Shown here piece after piece: positions 41,958 to 50,115 of a stretch of DNA of 64,000 bases; positions within the stretch are counted from its first letter, which is position 1; each line of letters begins with the position of its first letter. The stretch comes from Streptomyces armeniacus (GTDB lineage: Bacteria > Actinomycetota > Actinomycetes > Streptomycetales > Streptomycetaceae): assembly GCF_003355155.1 (NCBI RefSeq), contig NZ_CP031320.1, positions 4,641,367-4,705,366 of the forward strand, read 5' to 3'. The position numbers and the translations under genes are program-made. The notes under the pieces are model-generated. The model was not told the origin of the DNA. It did not search any database and saw only the letters and a list, made by a program, of their open reading frames with translations.

Positions 41958-42805
41958 GCGCGAAGCTCCTTGGCCCCTTCCTCTTCGGGGTCGGGGATGT
42001 CGACGGTGCGGATCTGGGTGATGACGGTGCCGGGCATGCCCTTGGGCGCGATGTGCTTCTCCCAAGCGGTGTTCAGGTCCATGGCCTGCTCGGGGGCCTG
42101 GCCGATGACCAGTCGGCGTACCCCGGCGCCCTGCCGCGGTACGGGCGTGATGGCGATGTCGTCCTCGGGCCAGTTGATGGCCGCGGACAGCTCCAGCAGG
42201 TCGATCTTCGGGACCGGCTTGCCGGGGAGGGTGGAGCGGATGACGGCGGTCATCGACTCCGGGCCCGTGCGGACGATCTGTTCCAGCACGGTGTGCGGAG
42301 CGGCGCCGTCCTCGATGGCGACGCGCTGCGCCCAGTACGCCGCCATCGGGTGCTGTGGTCCGCCCTGGACTGTGTCCTGGGCGAGGATCTCCTTGCTCTC
42401 CTCGATCGCGGTTGGGGTCAGCGACTTCTCACGGCCGACGAGTACCCGGGCGCTCCGGGCGGGGCGGGCCTTCCAGACGCCGACGGTCCACGCGGCGTCG
42501 GCGAGCAGCTGCCACCACCAGTCGACGCCGGGGACGAAGTGCTGTGCGGTGAGCAGCCCGGCCAGCGACCACGACGGGGCGAGGTAGAGAGCCGTCGCCG
42601 TATTGCCGACCGGGGTGCGCGGCAGGGTGGCCGACCACAGGGTGGCCCACCCGGCGCACACGATCGTGCCGGTTATCGAGGTGGCGTAGGCGTCGGGGGC
42701 GAAGGTACCGGCGGCGAGCGCGCCGGTGCCGGCAACGGTGGCGGCGCGGCCGACCGCGTTGCGGGCCAGAGCGATGGGGCCGCGCAGGGGACCGAGTCGA
42801 GTCAT
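41954..42805 (-). CDS. Membrane partner of the FtsK/TraB-like ATPase
   Basis: The stop overlaps the ATPase start (ATGA). The 283-residue protein has several hydrophobic segments in the first 110 residues (AGTGALAAGTFAPDAYATSITGTIVCAGWATLW; ALYLAPSWSLAGLLTAQHF). A soluble C-terminal domain follows (AIEESKEILAQDTVQGGPQHPMAAYWAQRVAIEDGAAPHTVLEQIV; ITPVPRQGAGVRRLVIGQAPEQAMD). Together with the next gene it reconstitutes the N-terminal membrane part plus motor of a TraB/FtsK-type translocase. This is inferred from order and topology. Confidence 0.65.
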   Translation of the reverse strand: MTRLGPLRGPIALARNAVGRAATVAGTGALAAGTFAPDAYATSITGTIVCAGWATLWSATLPRTPVGNTATALYLAPSWSLAGLLTAQHFVPGVDWWWQLLADAAWTVGVWKARPARSARVLVGREKSLTPTAIEESKEILAQDTVQGGPQHPMAAYWAQRVAIEDGAAPHTVLEQIVRTGPESMTAVIRSTLPGKPVPKIDLLELSAAINWPEDDIAITPVPRQGAGVRRLVIGQAPEQAMDLNTAWEKHIAPKGMPGTVITQIRTVDIPDPEEEGAKELRA

Positions 42806-42834
42806 CGGTGCTGCTCTCCTTCGAGGGGATGAGG

Positions 42835-42870
42835 AAGGGCGGCGGCCCCCGGCCGGGGGTCGCCGCCCTT
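42835..42870. terminator. Hairpin between genes 42894 and 41954
   Basis: AAGGGCGGCG (42835-42844) and CGCCGCCCTT (42861-42870) pair perfectly, with further inner pairing CCCCCGG/CCGGGGG. It limits read-through from the cluster upstream. Confidence 0.75.
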
Positions 42871-42893
42871 CGTGTGGTGCGGTGGGCGTGGGG

Positions 42894-43328
42894 TCAGCGG
42901 TTGGAGTAGAACTCCCGGTCGGCCATGTCGATGCCGTCCGGCATGTTGTTCGCGGCCTCCGCGACCGAGCCGTAGTCGGCGATGTGGGCGTCGGCGGTCT
43001 CGTGGAAGAGGGTGGCCATCTCCTCGCACTCGGTCGCCATCCCCTCCGCTTCCTCGAGGCAGGTGCGCATGACCGTGGCCGCCTCGCGGTGCTCGTTGAC
43101 GGTGGACTGGTCGACGTTGAGAGCGGCGGCCTGGTCGGCGAGCTTGTCGACCGACTGAGCGCAGTCCTCCACGTAGTTGAAAGTGGAGCGGACCTGCTCG
43201 GACAGGCCGCGCATGGTGACGCTGGCCGCGGTCAGCTGCATGACGACGATGGTGAAGCGGACAGCGCCGACGATCACGGAGCCGGTCGTTTCGAGGGCGC
43301 CGCCGATACGGGGAGCAATGTCGGACAC
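42894..43328 (-). CDS. Unknown 144-residue protein with one membrane helix and helical tail
   Basis: GTG 43328 follows AGGAGACC. After MSDIAPRIGGALETTG a hydrophobic stretch (SVIVGAVRFTIVVMQLTAASVTM) is followed by a long acidic helix-rich domain (FNYVEDCAQSVDKLADQAAALNV; EAATVMRTCLEEAEGMATECEEMATLFHETADAH). It may form an antiparallel bundle like a methyl-accepting or WXG-type protein. It starts just after the repeat-rich protein gene ends, so the two are probably one operon. Confidence 0.65.
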   Translation of the reverse strand: MSDIAPRIGGALETTGSVIVGAVRFTIVVMQLTAASVTMRGLSEQVRSTFNYVEDCAQSVDKLADQAAALNVDQSTVNEHREAATVMRTCLEEAEGMATECEEMATLFHETADAHIADYGSVAEAANNMPDGIDMADREFYSNR

Positions 43329-43336
43329 GGGGTCTC

Positions 43337-45475
43337 CTATTCGAGGTGGTAGTCGCGCTCGGCAGGGGCGGCGTGCCCAGCGTCGCGGGTCGCGTCAGCG
43401 AGCGGCTTGTGCCGGCGTTCGGCTTCCTCACCGGCGGTACTGATGGCCTCGGCCGCGGCGGGCAGCGTCTCCGCGAGCCCTTCGGCCTTCGCCTTGACGC
43501 TGAGCGCCTTCTCCGCCAAGAGGAGGCACCAGCCCTCCAGGACTCCGGGCACCTTGAGTTCGACGATCTTCGCGTGAAGGGCTTCCAGCCGCGTCATCAT
43601 CTGCTCGCTGCCATCGGCAGCGGCCCTCGCCTCGTCGACGCCCCGGGTGATCTCCTCCGCCATGTCGCTGTCGGCATCGATGACGTCGTAGATCGTCAAG
43701 TCGCTGTCGGCGTACTGGGTGTTCGGTGGCCTGCTCGGGACGGGCACGCTCACGGGTGTTCCTCCTGTTCTAGGTCCTGCGGAGATGGCCCCGGCGGCGA
43801 CGCCGGCACGCCGGCGGTAGTCCCGCTGGCGCTCCGCCCAGCCCTCGCCGCCGACCTGCTCGACGGTGATCGTCGTTCCGGCGGCGTGGCCCCAGCCCGG
43901 GGGAGGGCCGAACCCGCCTTCCGGCCGCGGGTTCTGTCCGGTGCCGGGATCGGCGGATCCGGCCGGGCCGTGGGCGGCGCGCCCTGAGCGCCGGGAACTC
44001 GCCCGGTCCCACCAGCCGCGGCGGGAACGGCGTTTGCGGGCCTTCCACTTCGCTCCAGCCGTTCCTGTGCCGCCGGCGGAACCAGCGGACTTGCCCGGGT
44101 CGGTCTTGCGCGGCTTCTTGGTGAGCTTGACCTTCTTGCGGAGGTTCACCTTCGGAGCCGTGCTGCCGGCGCCGGGGGTGGCGGGCTTGGGCTTCTTCGT
44201 GAGGTTGACCTTCGGGGTCGCCGCCGTGCCGCCCGCTCCGGTGGGTTTGGGCTTCTTGGTCAGGTTGACCTTCGTCGGCGTCGTCCCGGCAGAGGTGGGC
44301 TTCTTGCTCTTCTTGGCCTTGCGTGCTGTGGTCAGCACGGGCGGGTCCAGCCGCTTGCGGCGCTTCTTCAGCCGCCGCGCCGATTCCGTCGCGATGGCGG
44401 CCGTCAGTGTTTCCCGGCCCTTGCCCTTCGGGCCGGGGCCGCCGCTGCCCGGTTTCCGCCCGGCCGTCTTGCCCTTGCGGGCTGTGGCCAGGACGGGCGG
44501 GTCCAGCCGCTTGCGGCGCTTCTTCAGCCGCCGCGCCGAGGCCTTCGACACGGCTTCCGGCAGCGTGCCCCGGCCCTTGCCGCCCACACCCGCTCCCGAC
44601 GTGCCCGTCTTCCTACCGGCGCCGCGGCCCGATTTCGCGCTGGAGGACGGTGTGGAGCGGCCGCCCGAACCGGACTTGCCGAAGGCGCCGAGAGTGCCGA
44701 CACCGCGTTTGCCGCCGCCCTGGGGTCCGTTGCGGGTCCGGGCCGCAGCCGTAATGCCGCCCGACGAGCCGCTCCTGGTTCCGGTCCTTCCACCACCCGC
44801 TCGCCCGGAAGACCCCAGAGGGCCGCTGCGGCCGCCTGGGCCTCCGTGGCGCCCGCTGGTGCCCAACGTGCCCGTACGGCCGCGAGAGGCGGCGCCAGGC
44901 GTCTTTCCGGACGCTTTGGCCCCGGACGCGCCGGGCGGCTTCGGGCCGCTGGGTGAACGGCCGGACGAACTACCAGAGGAACGACCGGAGGAACGGAAAG
45001 TCGCCGGGGTCGATTTGCTGCCGGAATTCGACCTGCCTCCGCCACTTCCTGCGGTGCGGGTACTGCGCCCGAATTCCGGGCTGGTCTGTATGCGGCCTTT
45101 CCGGGTAACCGTTCTCGCGCCGTGGGTGGACTGCACCCCCGCAGCCGCTTTGGATTTCAGATATTTGGCGGCACTCCAGGAGCCGCGCAAGGCCGCCACA
45201 GTGATTCCGGCCATCACGACCGTGGCCATGGGGGAAATACTGGCCCTTTGCCGACTGTCCGGAATTCCAGGGGTCGGGGCTACGGGGGTCAGGTTCCCGG
45301 CGCCGAGCTGGGGATTGTCCGCGGCCAGGAGCGAAGGCGGCGGCGCCAGGGCGGGCAGAGGCGCCAGGGCGGGGGCGGCGCCTTCGGGAGGCGGCGGGGA
45401 CCCGCCCCCCACCGGTCCCGGGATGCTCAGCCCGGGGAAGCCGAGGACTGTCCCCCCGGCGCTGTCGTCGGCCAT
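43337..45475 (-). CDS. Large repeat-rich, strongly basic membrane-anchored protein
   Basis: This 712-residue protein starts at ATG 45475 after AAGGAG. Pro-rich residues 1-75 precede one hydrophobic helix (ISPMATVVMAGITVAAL). About 400 residues of Ser/Gly/Lys/Arg low complexity follow, with duplicated modules: two copies of ARRLKKRRKRLDPPVL and four variants of KVNLTKKPKP. The C-terminal 200 residues are an ordinary acidic helical domain (MAEEITRGVDEARAAADGSEQMMTRLEAL). The basic repeats suggest binding to DNA or another polyanion at the membrane. No family is recognised. Operon with 42894-43328. Confidence 0.75.
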   Translation of the reverse strand: MADDSAGGTVLGFPGLSIPGPVGGGSPPPPEGAAPALAPLPALAPPPSLLAADNPQLGAGNLTPVAPTPGIPDSRQRASISPMATVVMAGITVAALRGSWSAAKYLKSKAAAGVQSTHGARTVTRKGRIQTSPEFGRSTRTAGSGGGRSNSGSKSTPATFRSSGRSSGSSSGRSPSGPKPPGASGAKASGKTPGAASRGRTGTLGTSGRHGGPGGRSGPLGSSGRAGGGRTGTRSGSSGGITAAARTRNGPQGGGKRGVGTLGAFGKSGSGGRSTPSSSAKSGRGAGRKTGTSGAGVGGKGRGTLPEAVSKASARRLKKRRKRLDPPVLATARKGKTAGRKPGSGGPGPKGKGRETLTAAIATESARRLKKRRKRLDPPVLTTARKAKKSKKPTSAGTTPTKVNLTKKPKPTGAGGTAATPKVNLTKKPKPATPGAGSTAPKVNLRKKVKLTKKPRKTDPGKSAGSAGGTGTAGAKWKARKRRSRRGWWDRASSRRSGRAAHGPAGSADPGTGQNPRPEGGFGPPPGWGHAAGTTITVEQVGGEGWAERQRDYRRRAGVAAGAISAGPRTGGTPVSVPVPSRPPNTQYADSDLTIYDVIDADSDMAEEITRGVDEARAAADGSEQMMTRLEALHAKIVELKVPGVLEGWCLLLAEKALSVKAKAEGLAETLPAAAEAISTAGEEAERRHKPLADATRDAGHAAPAERDYHLE

Positions 45476-45515
45476 CGGCCGTCTCCTTCAATAGTCACTC
45501 AGAGTCACATTCAGG

Positions 45516-45555
45516 GGGTTCCCACGCGCGCGTGTACGCGCGCGCGTAGGAACCC
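45516..45555. promoter_or_regulatory. 40-bp near-perfect palindrome with CG-alternating core
   Basis: The two 20-base halves (45516-45535, 45536-45555) match at 18 positions. Outer arms GGGTTCC/GGAACCC surround alternating ACGCGCGCGT tracts able to adopt Z-DNA or a cruciform. It lies 40 bp upstream of the repeat-rich gene, in its probable promoter region, and just downstream of the 66-residue gene. It could be an operator or terminator. TCAC repeats flank it at 45495-45509. Confidence 0.75.
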
Positions 45556-45594
45556 TAGATTCACGGGTGCGGCGGTGATGATGAGCGCGTAGCG

Positions 45595-45795
45595 TCACGA
45601 GCCGTGCTGCGACTCCTGCTGGCCCTGGGTCCACCTCTGAAGGAGGCGGACCAGGTCGGCCCAAGCTTCGTCGTCGGTGCCGGCCAGGAGGCGCGCCAGG
45701 TCCCAGAGCGCGGTCGCCCGGTCCTTGTTCGTCGTGGTCGCCGTCAAGCGCGCGTTCCAGCGTGCGAGCTGGCCCTCGGTGAGACGAGCCGCCAT
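45595..45795 (-). CDS. Unknown 66-residue protein
   Basis: ATG 45795 lies 3 bp beyond the stop of the upstream gene, so it is coupled. The sequence MAARLTEGQLARWNARLTAT continues with KDRATALWDLARLLAGTDDEAWADLVRLLQRW and forms two amphipathic helices. No function is recognised. It probably acts together with the 160-residue protein encoded upstream. Confidence 0.6.
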   Translation of the reverse strand: MAARLTEGQLARWNARLTATTTNKDRATALWDLARLLAGTDDEAWADLVRLLQRWTQGQQESQHGS

Positions 45796-45798
45796 TCG

Positions 45799-46281
45799 TC
45801 AGGCCCTCTTTTCCAGGAAGTCCAGGAAGGACGGCTCTTCGCTCTTCTTCGCGGCCTGACCGTTGTTGTCGCCGGGAGTCTGCGAGACGGCGTTCAGCTG
45901 CTCTGCCGTATTGAGCGACTGGGCAGTCTTGATTCCCTTCTTATGGGCTTTCTCGATCGCTTTCACCTTGCGCTTTTCCGGCAGTTCCACGTAGCGGCGC
46001 TGATATTCGCTGTCGAGCTTTCCCACGTGTTTTACTGCGGCTCGCAGGTCGCTTTCGAACTGTGCCAGCGGGCGGGACGCGAGAAACGCACGGATCCGCG
46101 GCTCGAAGGGCTTGTCTCCGTCGAACTCGACATTCTCCAGGTCGGCTCGGTACTCGCGGAGCAGCACCCTGACCTCGTCGGCCATCTGCCGCAGCCGCGC
46201 ACGCTGCTGGGCGCCGTACAGGGCGGTGCCGCCGGGCTTCATCAGGTGGTCCGAGGTCCATCGGTTGTTGTTCTCGGGCAT
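45799..46281 (-). CDS. Unknown 160-residue charged helical protein
   Basis: ATG 46281 follows GGAGG. Features include HLMKPGGTALYGAQQRARLRQMADEVRVLLREY, FLASRPLAQFESDLRAAVKHVGKLDSEYQRRYVELPEKRKVKAIEKAHKKG, and an acidic C-terminus SFLDFLEKRA. The hydrophobic-acidic tail resembles partner-binding tails. No family is recognised. It forms a unit with the 66-residue gene and lies upstream of the repeat-rich protein. Confidence 0.6.
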   Translation of the reverse strand: MPENNNRWTSDHLMKPGGTALYGAQQRARLRQMADEVRVLLREYRADLENVEFDGDKPFEPRIRAFLASRPLAQFESDLRAAVKHVGKLDSEYQRRYVELPEKRKVKAIEKAHKKGIKTAQSLNTAEQLNAVSQTPGDNNGQAAKKSEEPSFLDFLEKRA

Positions 46282-46572
46282 GGCAGAAGACCTCCAGGTC
46301 TCGAGGGGTTCGTGGCACGTTCCCCCGGGGCGTGCCTGCGGGGCCGGGGTCGTGTTCGGGCGGGGTGCGGCCGGGGCCTGCCGGCCGTGGCCGTCACCGG
46401 TGCGCGCTCAGAGCGTGAGCGCGGGCCGGTGGCGACCATGAGCGGCAGGTGCTGTGCGGGGTGCGGACGCTCAGACGTCCGCGGACAGGGCGTTTCGGCG
46501 CCTTCACCGTGTCCCCGAGGCGGGCTATACGTCTCGAGGCCGGTGGAACCGTCGAACGGTCATTTGTGCAGG
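46282..46572. other. Intergenic region, no gene supported
   Basis: About 290 bp between the 54-residue gene and the 160-residue gene. It contains imperfect inverted repeats around 46375-46435 (GCCGGCC and CGCGCTC/GAGCGCG) that may terminate transcription from above. No open frame has a Shine-Dalgarno. Confidence 0.5.
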
Positions 46573-46737
46573 TCAGCGCCGCTTCCGCCAGCGTGGACGG
46601 TGCGGGTGGCACCACCAGCAGTCCGGGCCGTGGTCGGAATCGGTCCGGGCGTGGGCCACGAAGCACAGGGTTGCTGGGGTCCCCAGGACGATGATGGCGA
46701 GGATCAGCGTGCCGAGTACGGACAGGGCGATGCTCAC
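46573..46737 (-). CDS. Small membrane protein with CWWCH tail (54 residues)
   Basis: GTG 46737 lies 6 bp behind AAGGAGAG. The product has one hydrophobic helix (IALSVLGTLILAIIVLGTPATLCFVAHA) and a short basic cytoplasmic tail DCWWCHPHRPRWRKRR containing a CxxCH pair. It starts 28 bp downstream of the DUF2637 gene and is likely co-transcribed. Such tiny membrane proteins next to DUF2637 proteins recall Spd accessory proteins. The CxxCH could bind metal. Confidence 0.55.
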   Translation of the reverse strand: MSIALSVLGTLILAIIVLGTPATLCFVAHARTDSDHGPDCWWCHPHRPRWRKRR

Positions 46738-46765
46738 GGTGCTCTCCTTTCATGGAACGTGCAGG

Positions 46766-48511
46766 TCAGCGCTGGGGGTCGTAGCCCTGGACGAGCAGAT
46801 CGGCGGCCTCCTGGCGGTACTTGGACGCGGTGTCCGTGGAGGAGACCTCGAGCTCGCGCTGGATGTCGGCGAGCCGTACCTGGTCGGCGTCGCCGCCGGC
46901 GGCGAGGATCATCCGGGCGACCTTGCGGACCGCTCGCTCGCGCGGGCTGCGCTTCGCGGCGTCCTCGTTTTCGACGGCGCGCCGCTCCAGTTCGGCAGCG
47001 GCCCGCCGGGTTTCGGCGGCGGCACGGTTGGCTTCGGCAGCGGCCTTCTTGGACCGCTCGATGTCGGCGAGCGCGGCCTCCGTACGCGCCTTCTCTTCGG
47101 CGGCCTTGCGGTTGGCTTCGGCAGCGTCCATCGCCGCTTCGGCGGCAGCCTTCTTGGCTTCGGCAGCGGCCTTGTCCGCTTCGGCGGCGCGCCTGCGAGC
47201 TTCGGCTGCCTTCTCCGTCTCGAAGGCTTTGGTTTCGTCGGCGGCGGCACGGTCGGCTTCCGCCGCCGCGTTCCGCTTCTGGGCCGCTTCGTGTTCCAGC
47301 TCGGCTGCGCGGACATCTGCAGCGGCCCTTTCCTCGCGTTCCTGGGCCTCCTGGCGCTCGGCCGCGGCCTCGCGGGCGCGGGCTTCGGCTATGACGGCCG
47401 ACTCCAGCGCTTTCTCCTCCAGTTCGGCGGCCCGCTCGGCGGCGCTGACCTGGGCCCGGGCGTGGGCGCGGGCCTCGCCGGTCTCGCCCTCCACCTGGGC
47501 TCGGGCGGCCTCGACCTTGCCCTCGGCCCGGATGTTCTCCTCCTGGGCCTTGAGCTGGGCGATTGTGCGGCGGGTGTCGGCCTCCAGGCGGCGGCGCTCT
47601 GCCTCCTCCTGGCGCGCTTCCGCGGCCTGGTCCTGCTCGTCCGGCATGGCCAGGGCCTCGTCGACGGTGTAGCCGTAGGGCGCCATCGTCATCGGCAGCT
47701 TCTCGTCCTCGCTCACCTGGGACAGGTCGCCGTCGTGCTTGCGGGTCAGCCACAGCTTGTAGGCGAGAAGTTCCTGGTCACGGCGGATCATCTCCGGGTA
47801 GGAGGTGATTCCCCACAGCCGCATCCTGCGGAAGATGCGCCACGTGGAGGGGAAGGACAGGATCCACCGGTCCCAGGGGATGGAGTCGCGTTCTTCCTGG
47901 TCATCGGGACGGACGATGCGGTCGATGGAAGTGCGTCCGATTTCCACGACCGCGATGAACAGGATCGGGACGACGGCGTGCGCGAACGCGGCCACGTAGT
48001 CCAGCAGCTGCCAGGCGCGGCCCCGGGGAGCGGCAGAGGCCGCGTTGAGGACGACGGTGGCGCCCGTCAGCAGCCACACCGGGTAGCGGATCCAGCTGAT
48101 GGGCCGGCGGAGCCAGGCCATCAGCAGGTCGAGCGCGATGAGCACCATGATTCCGGTGTCGACGCCGCCGGTGAACAGCTGCGCCTTGCCCAGGCTGGCG
48201 AAGTGGAGCCGCTCGTACGCGAAGTCGGCGACGTGCTCGAACGACAGGTACAAGCCGATACCCGCGAGGACGAGTGCGGCCACGACGATCAGGCCGGCGG
48301 TCCACTTCTGCGAGCGGGTCAGCGCGGCGCCGCCCGAGGTGTCGGCGGTCTTGATCGAGTTCCGCTTCGGCGTCTCCGAAACGGAATCAGGCGCATTCGA
48401 AAGGTGGTCAGGCGCGCTCGAAGCGGCACCGGGTGAGAGCGAAGCGGTGGTTGGAGGGTCCGAAACCGGGGTGTCGGTGGCCGCTCGGTGCGGCACTTCC
48501 GTGATCGTCAT
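46766..48511 (-). CDS. DUF2637 membrane protein with long Ala-rich coiled coil
   Basis: ATG 48511 follows GGAGG. Of 581 residues, the first ~65 are polar. Four transmembrane helices follow (WTAGLIVVAALVLAGIGLYLSF; GGVDTGIMVLIALDLLMAWL; YPVWLLTGATVVLNAASAA; AAFAHAVVPILFIAVVEIGR), the DUF2637 (Spd-associated) module common on Streptomyces conjugative elements. Residues ~260-520 are an almost continuous Ala/Glu/Lys coiled coil, and the end (LADIQRELEVSSTDTASKYRQEAADLL) is HTH-like. It may link membrane to DNA during intramycelial transfer. Confidence 0.8.
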   Translation of the reverse strand: MTITEVPHRAATDTPVSDPPTTASLSPGAASSAPDHLSNAPDSVSETPKRNSIKTADTSGGAALTRSQKWTAGLIVVAALVLAGIGLYLSFEHVADFAYERLHFASLGKAQLFTGGVDTGIMVLIALDLLMAWLRRPISWIRYPVWLLTGATVVLNAASAAPRGRAWQLLDYVAAFAHAVVPILFIAVVEIGRTSIDRIVRPDDQEERDSIPWDRWILSFPSTWRIFRRMRLWGITSYPEMIRRDQELLAYKLWLTRKHDGDLSQVSEDEKLPMTMAPYGYTVDEALAMPDEQDQAAEARQEEAERRRLEADTRRTIAQLKAQEENIRAEGKVEAARAQVEGETGEARAHARAQVSAAERAAELEEKALESAVIAEARAREAAAERQEAQEREERAAADVRAAELEHEAAQKRNAAAEADRAAADETKAFETEKAAEARRRAAEADKAAAEAKKAAAEAAMDAAEANRKAAEEKARTEAALADIERSKKAAAEANRAAAETRRAAAELERRAVENEDAAKRSPRERAVRKVARMILAAGGDADQVRLADIQRELEVSSTDTASKYRQEAADLLVQGYDPQR

Positions 48512-48553
48512 GAGGGCCTCCGGGAAGGGGGCGTGAGGTGGGGTCGAAACGAA

Positions 48554-48599
48554 GGCCGCTGCTCCCGAAACGCGTTGGCGTGTTCCCGAAGCAGCGGCC
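48554..48599. terminator. Hairpin between genes 48643 and 46766
   Basis: GGCCGCTGCT (48554-48563) and AGCAGCGGCC (48590-48599) form a perfect 10-bp stem downstream of the 61-residue gene. Confidence 0.65.
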
Positions 48600-48642
48600 G
48601 GTGAAGTCGAAGGGGCGTGTTGTGGCGGCGAAGGCGGGGCCG

Positions 48643-48828
48643 TCAGCGGCGGCTGCGGTGCTCTATCGCGTCGCGCAGCACCCCGTGGTGGGCCCACGCG
48701 ACGGTGGGGAAGAGCACGACGGCGGCAGCGATACGGACAGCCAAGGGGGCGCCGGCCTTCTCCAGCGCGAGCGCCACGGAGACGGTGCAGGCCAGGGCGA
48801 AGAGAAAGGAGATCGCGTGCGTGTTCAT
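48643..48828 (-). CDS. Small two-span membrane protein (61 residues)
   Basis: I chose ATG 48828 (GGAG 7 bp upstream) rather than the longer frame. The product MNTHAISFLFALACTVSVAL is followed by EKAGAPLAVRIAAAVVLFPTVAWAHHGVLRDAIEHRSRR. It gives two helices and a basic end, a Spd-like tiny membrane protein near DUF2637. A hairpin follows it. Confidence 0.6.
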   Translation of the reverse strand: MNTHAISFLFALACTVSVALALEKAGAPLAVRIAAAVVLFPTVAWAHHGVLRDAIEHRSRR

Positions 48829-48936
48829 CAAAAGACTCCGGGGGAGATGCGTTCGACGGGGCCGGGCTGTCCGGCTCCCTTTCACCGCCCGATCCGGCGG
48901 GCCGGTGCGGGCGGATCAGGCAACTGGCAGACCGGT

Positions 48937-49158
48937 TCAGGCGGCGGTGAGGGCACCGGTGCCGGATGCGGGCCGGTGCGGCGGAATGACCCGCCCGTCG
49001 GGGAGGAGTTCGCCGGTGTCGTCGAAGAGCACGAGCCCGTTGCACAACCGGCTCCAGCCCTGTTCGGGGAAGTGCGCCACGGTACGGGCGGCCTCGCGGT
49101 CGGGGCGGTCAGCAGGCGGGCACGGAGGCGTGTGCGGGCAGCGGGCGGTGCTGGGCAT
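48937..49158 (-). CDS. DUF5999-like protein
   Basis: ATG 49158 follows GGGAG. The 73 residues include CPHTPPCPPADRPDREAARTV, then HFPEQGWSRLCNGLVLFDDTGELLPDGRVIPPHRP. I recognise this as the DUF5999 family, common in Streptomyces and its phages, with a conserved CxHxPxCP and a GWSxLCNGxxxFDDTGELLPDG core. It is likely a small zinc protein of unknown function. Confidence 0.75.
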   Translation of the reverse strand: MPSTARCPHTPPCPPADRPDREAARTVAHFPEQGWSRLCNGLVLFDDTGELLPDGRVIPPHRPASGTGALTAA

Positions 49159-49296
49159 GGGTGATCTCCCTCGGGCAGGGCGGGTGGGTGGAGTGCGGTC
49201 ACTGCGTTCTCCGCCGTCACCGGAACAGCCGCGGAGGACTGGGCCGGTGACGTCCGGGCAGCGCAGAGCTGCAGGTTGAGTGGGGGTGCGCGGTGG

Positions 49297-50043
49297 TCAG
49301 TCGAGCGCGCGGTCACCGGCAAGGTGAGCGACTTCGCGCAGCTGCTCGCGCTGGGACTCGGTCTCCTTGAGGAGGTCCTCGACCAACGGTGTCTCGGCAC
49401 ACATGGAGTACGAATCCGGGGTGCGGTGCTCGTACGTGATGTACCAGTCGCTCATGTCGACGCGCAGCTCCTGGGCAACCGTCCTCAGGGGAAGTTCGTG
49501 GTCGTAGCCGGCCACGTCGACCTGGTCAGCGGCGAGTCGCGTGAGCCGACAGGCGACCGCGTCCCACGCTTCGGCAGCGTTCCTCGCGGCGCGCTCGGCG
49601 CTGACCAGGCGCAGCATCTGTGCGCGCCAACGGTCGTCCGGGGTGTCCCAGAAAGCCTTGAACGCGGCGCGCAGATTGTCGCGGGCCACCTTCCAAGCCG
49701 TCCACAGGCCGACGGCCTCCTGCAGCACGGGACCGGCCACCGCTCGGAGCAGGGCGTGGGACCACAGGATCCGCGCCGCCTCGTACTGGGAGTAGAGCTC
49801 CGTCCGGTGCGTCCAGGTCAGCGTCTCGTCGTTGTAGATCGCGCGCGGCACCCTGGGCTCGGGCTCACGGCCGGTGAAGGCCCTGAAGTGCCAGATGGTC
49901 TCGCCCCGCTGCTTGCCGAGCTCCCTACGCTGGAAGTGCTGGAAGTGGGGGTGGTTGTACCGGCTCGTGGACGCCGCCGTGGATGCGCCGTGCCGCAGGC
50001 CGGAGTTGTCGAGATCGTGGAACAAGGTGATCGTGCGCGGCAT
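49297..50043 (-). CDS. Unknown 248-residue protein
   Basis: ATG 50043 follows AGGAGGAC. The protein starts MPRTITLFHDLDNSGLRHGA and has a helical centre (THRTELYSQYEAARILWSHALLRAVAGPVLQEAVGLWTAWKVARDNLRAAFKAFWD; AARNAAEAWDAVACRLTRLAADQ). A short C-terminal region contains DWYITYEHRTPDSYSMCAETPLVEDLL. No motif or family is recognised. Confidence 0.6.
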   Translation of the reverse strand: MPRTITLFHDLDNSGLRHGASTAASTSRYNHPHFQHFQRRELGKQRGETIWHFRAFTGREPEPRVPRAIYNDETLTWTHRTELYSQYEAARILWSHALLRAVAGPVLQEAVGLWTAWKVARDNLRAAFKAFWDTPDDRWRAQMLRLVSAERAARNAAEAWDAVACRLTRLAADQVDVAGYDHELPLRTVAQELRVDMSDWYITYEHRTPDSYSMCAETPLVEDLLKETESQREQLREVAHLAGDRALD

Positions 50044-50115
50044 GAGGTCCTCCTGAAGGAGGGCCGGCCCGTACGGACGGCCCTCTCGGTTGGGTGCTGC
50101 AGACGGTGAGTGGTG

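Noticed and set aside
43866..45494. 542-codon plus-strand frame opposite the repeat-rich gene
   Set aside because: It is the antisense of a low-complexity gene with an excellent start on the minus strand. Its product is arbitrary Pro/Arg/Leu sequence.
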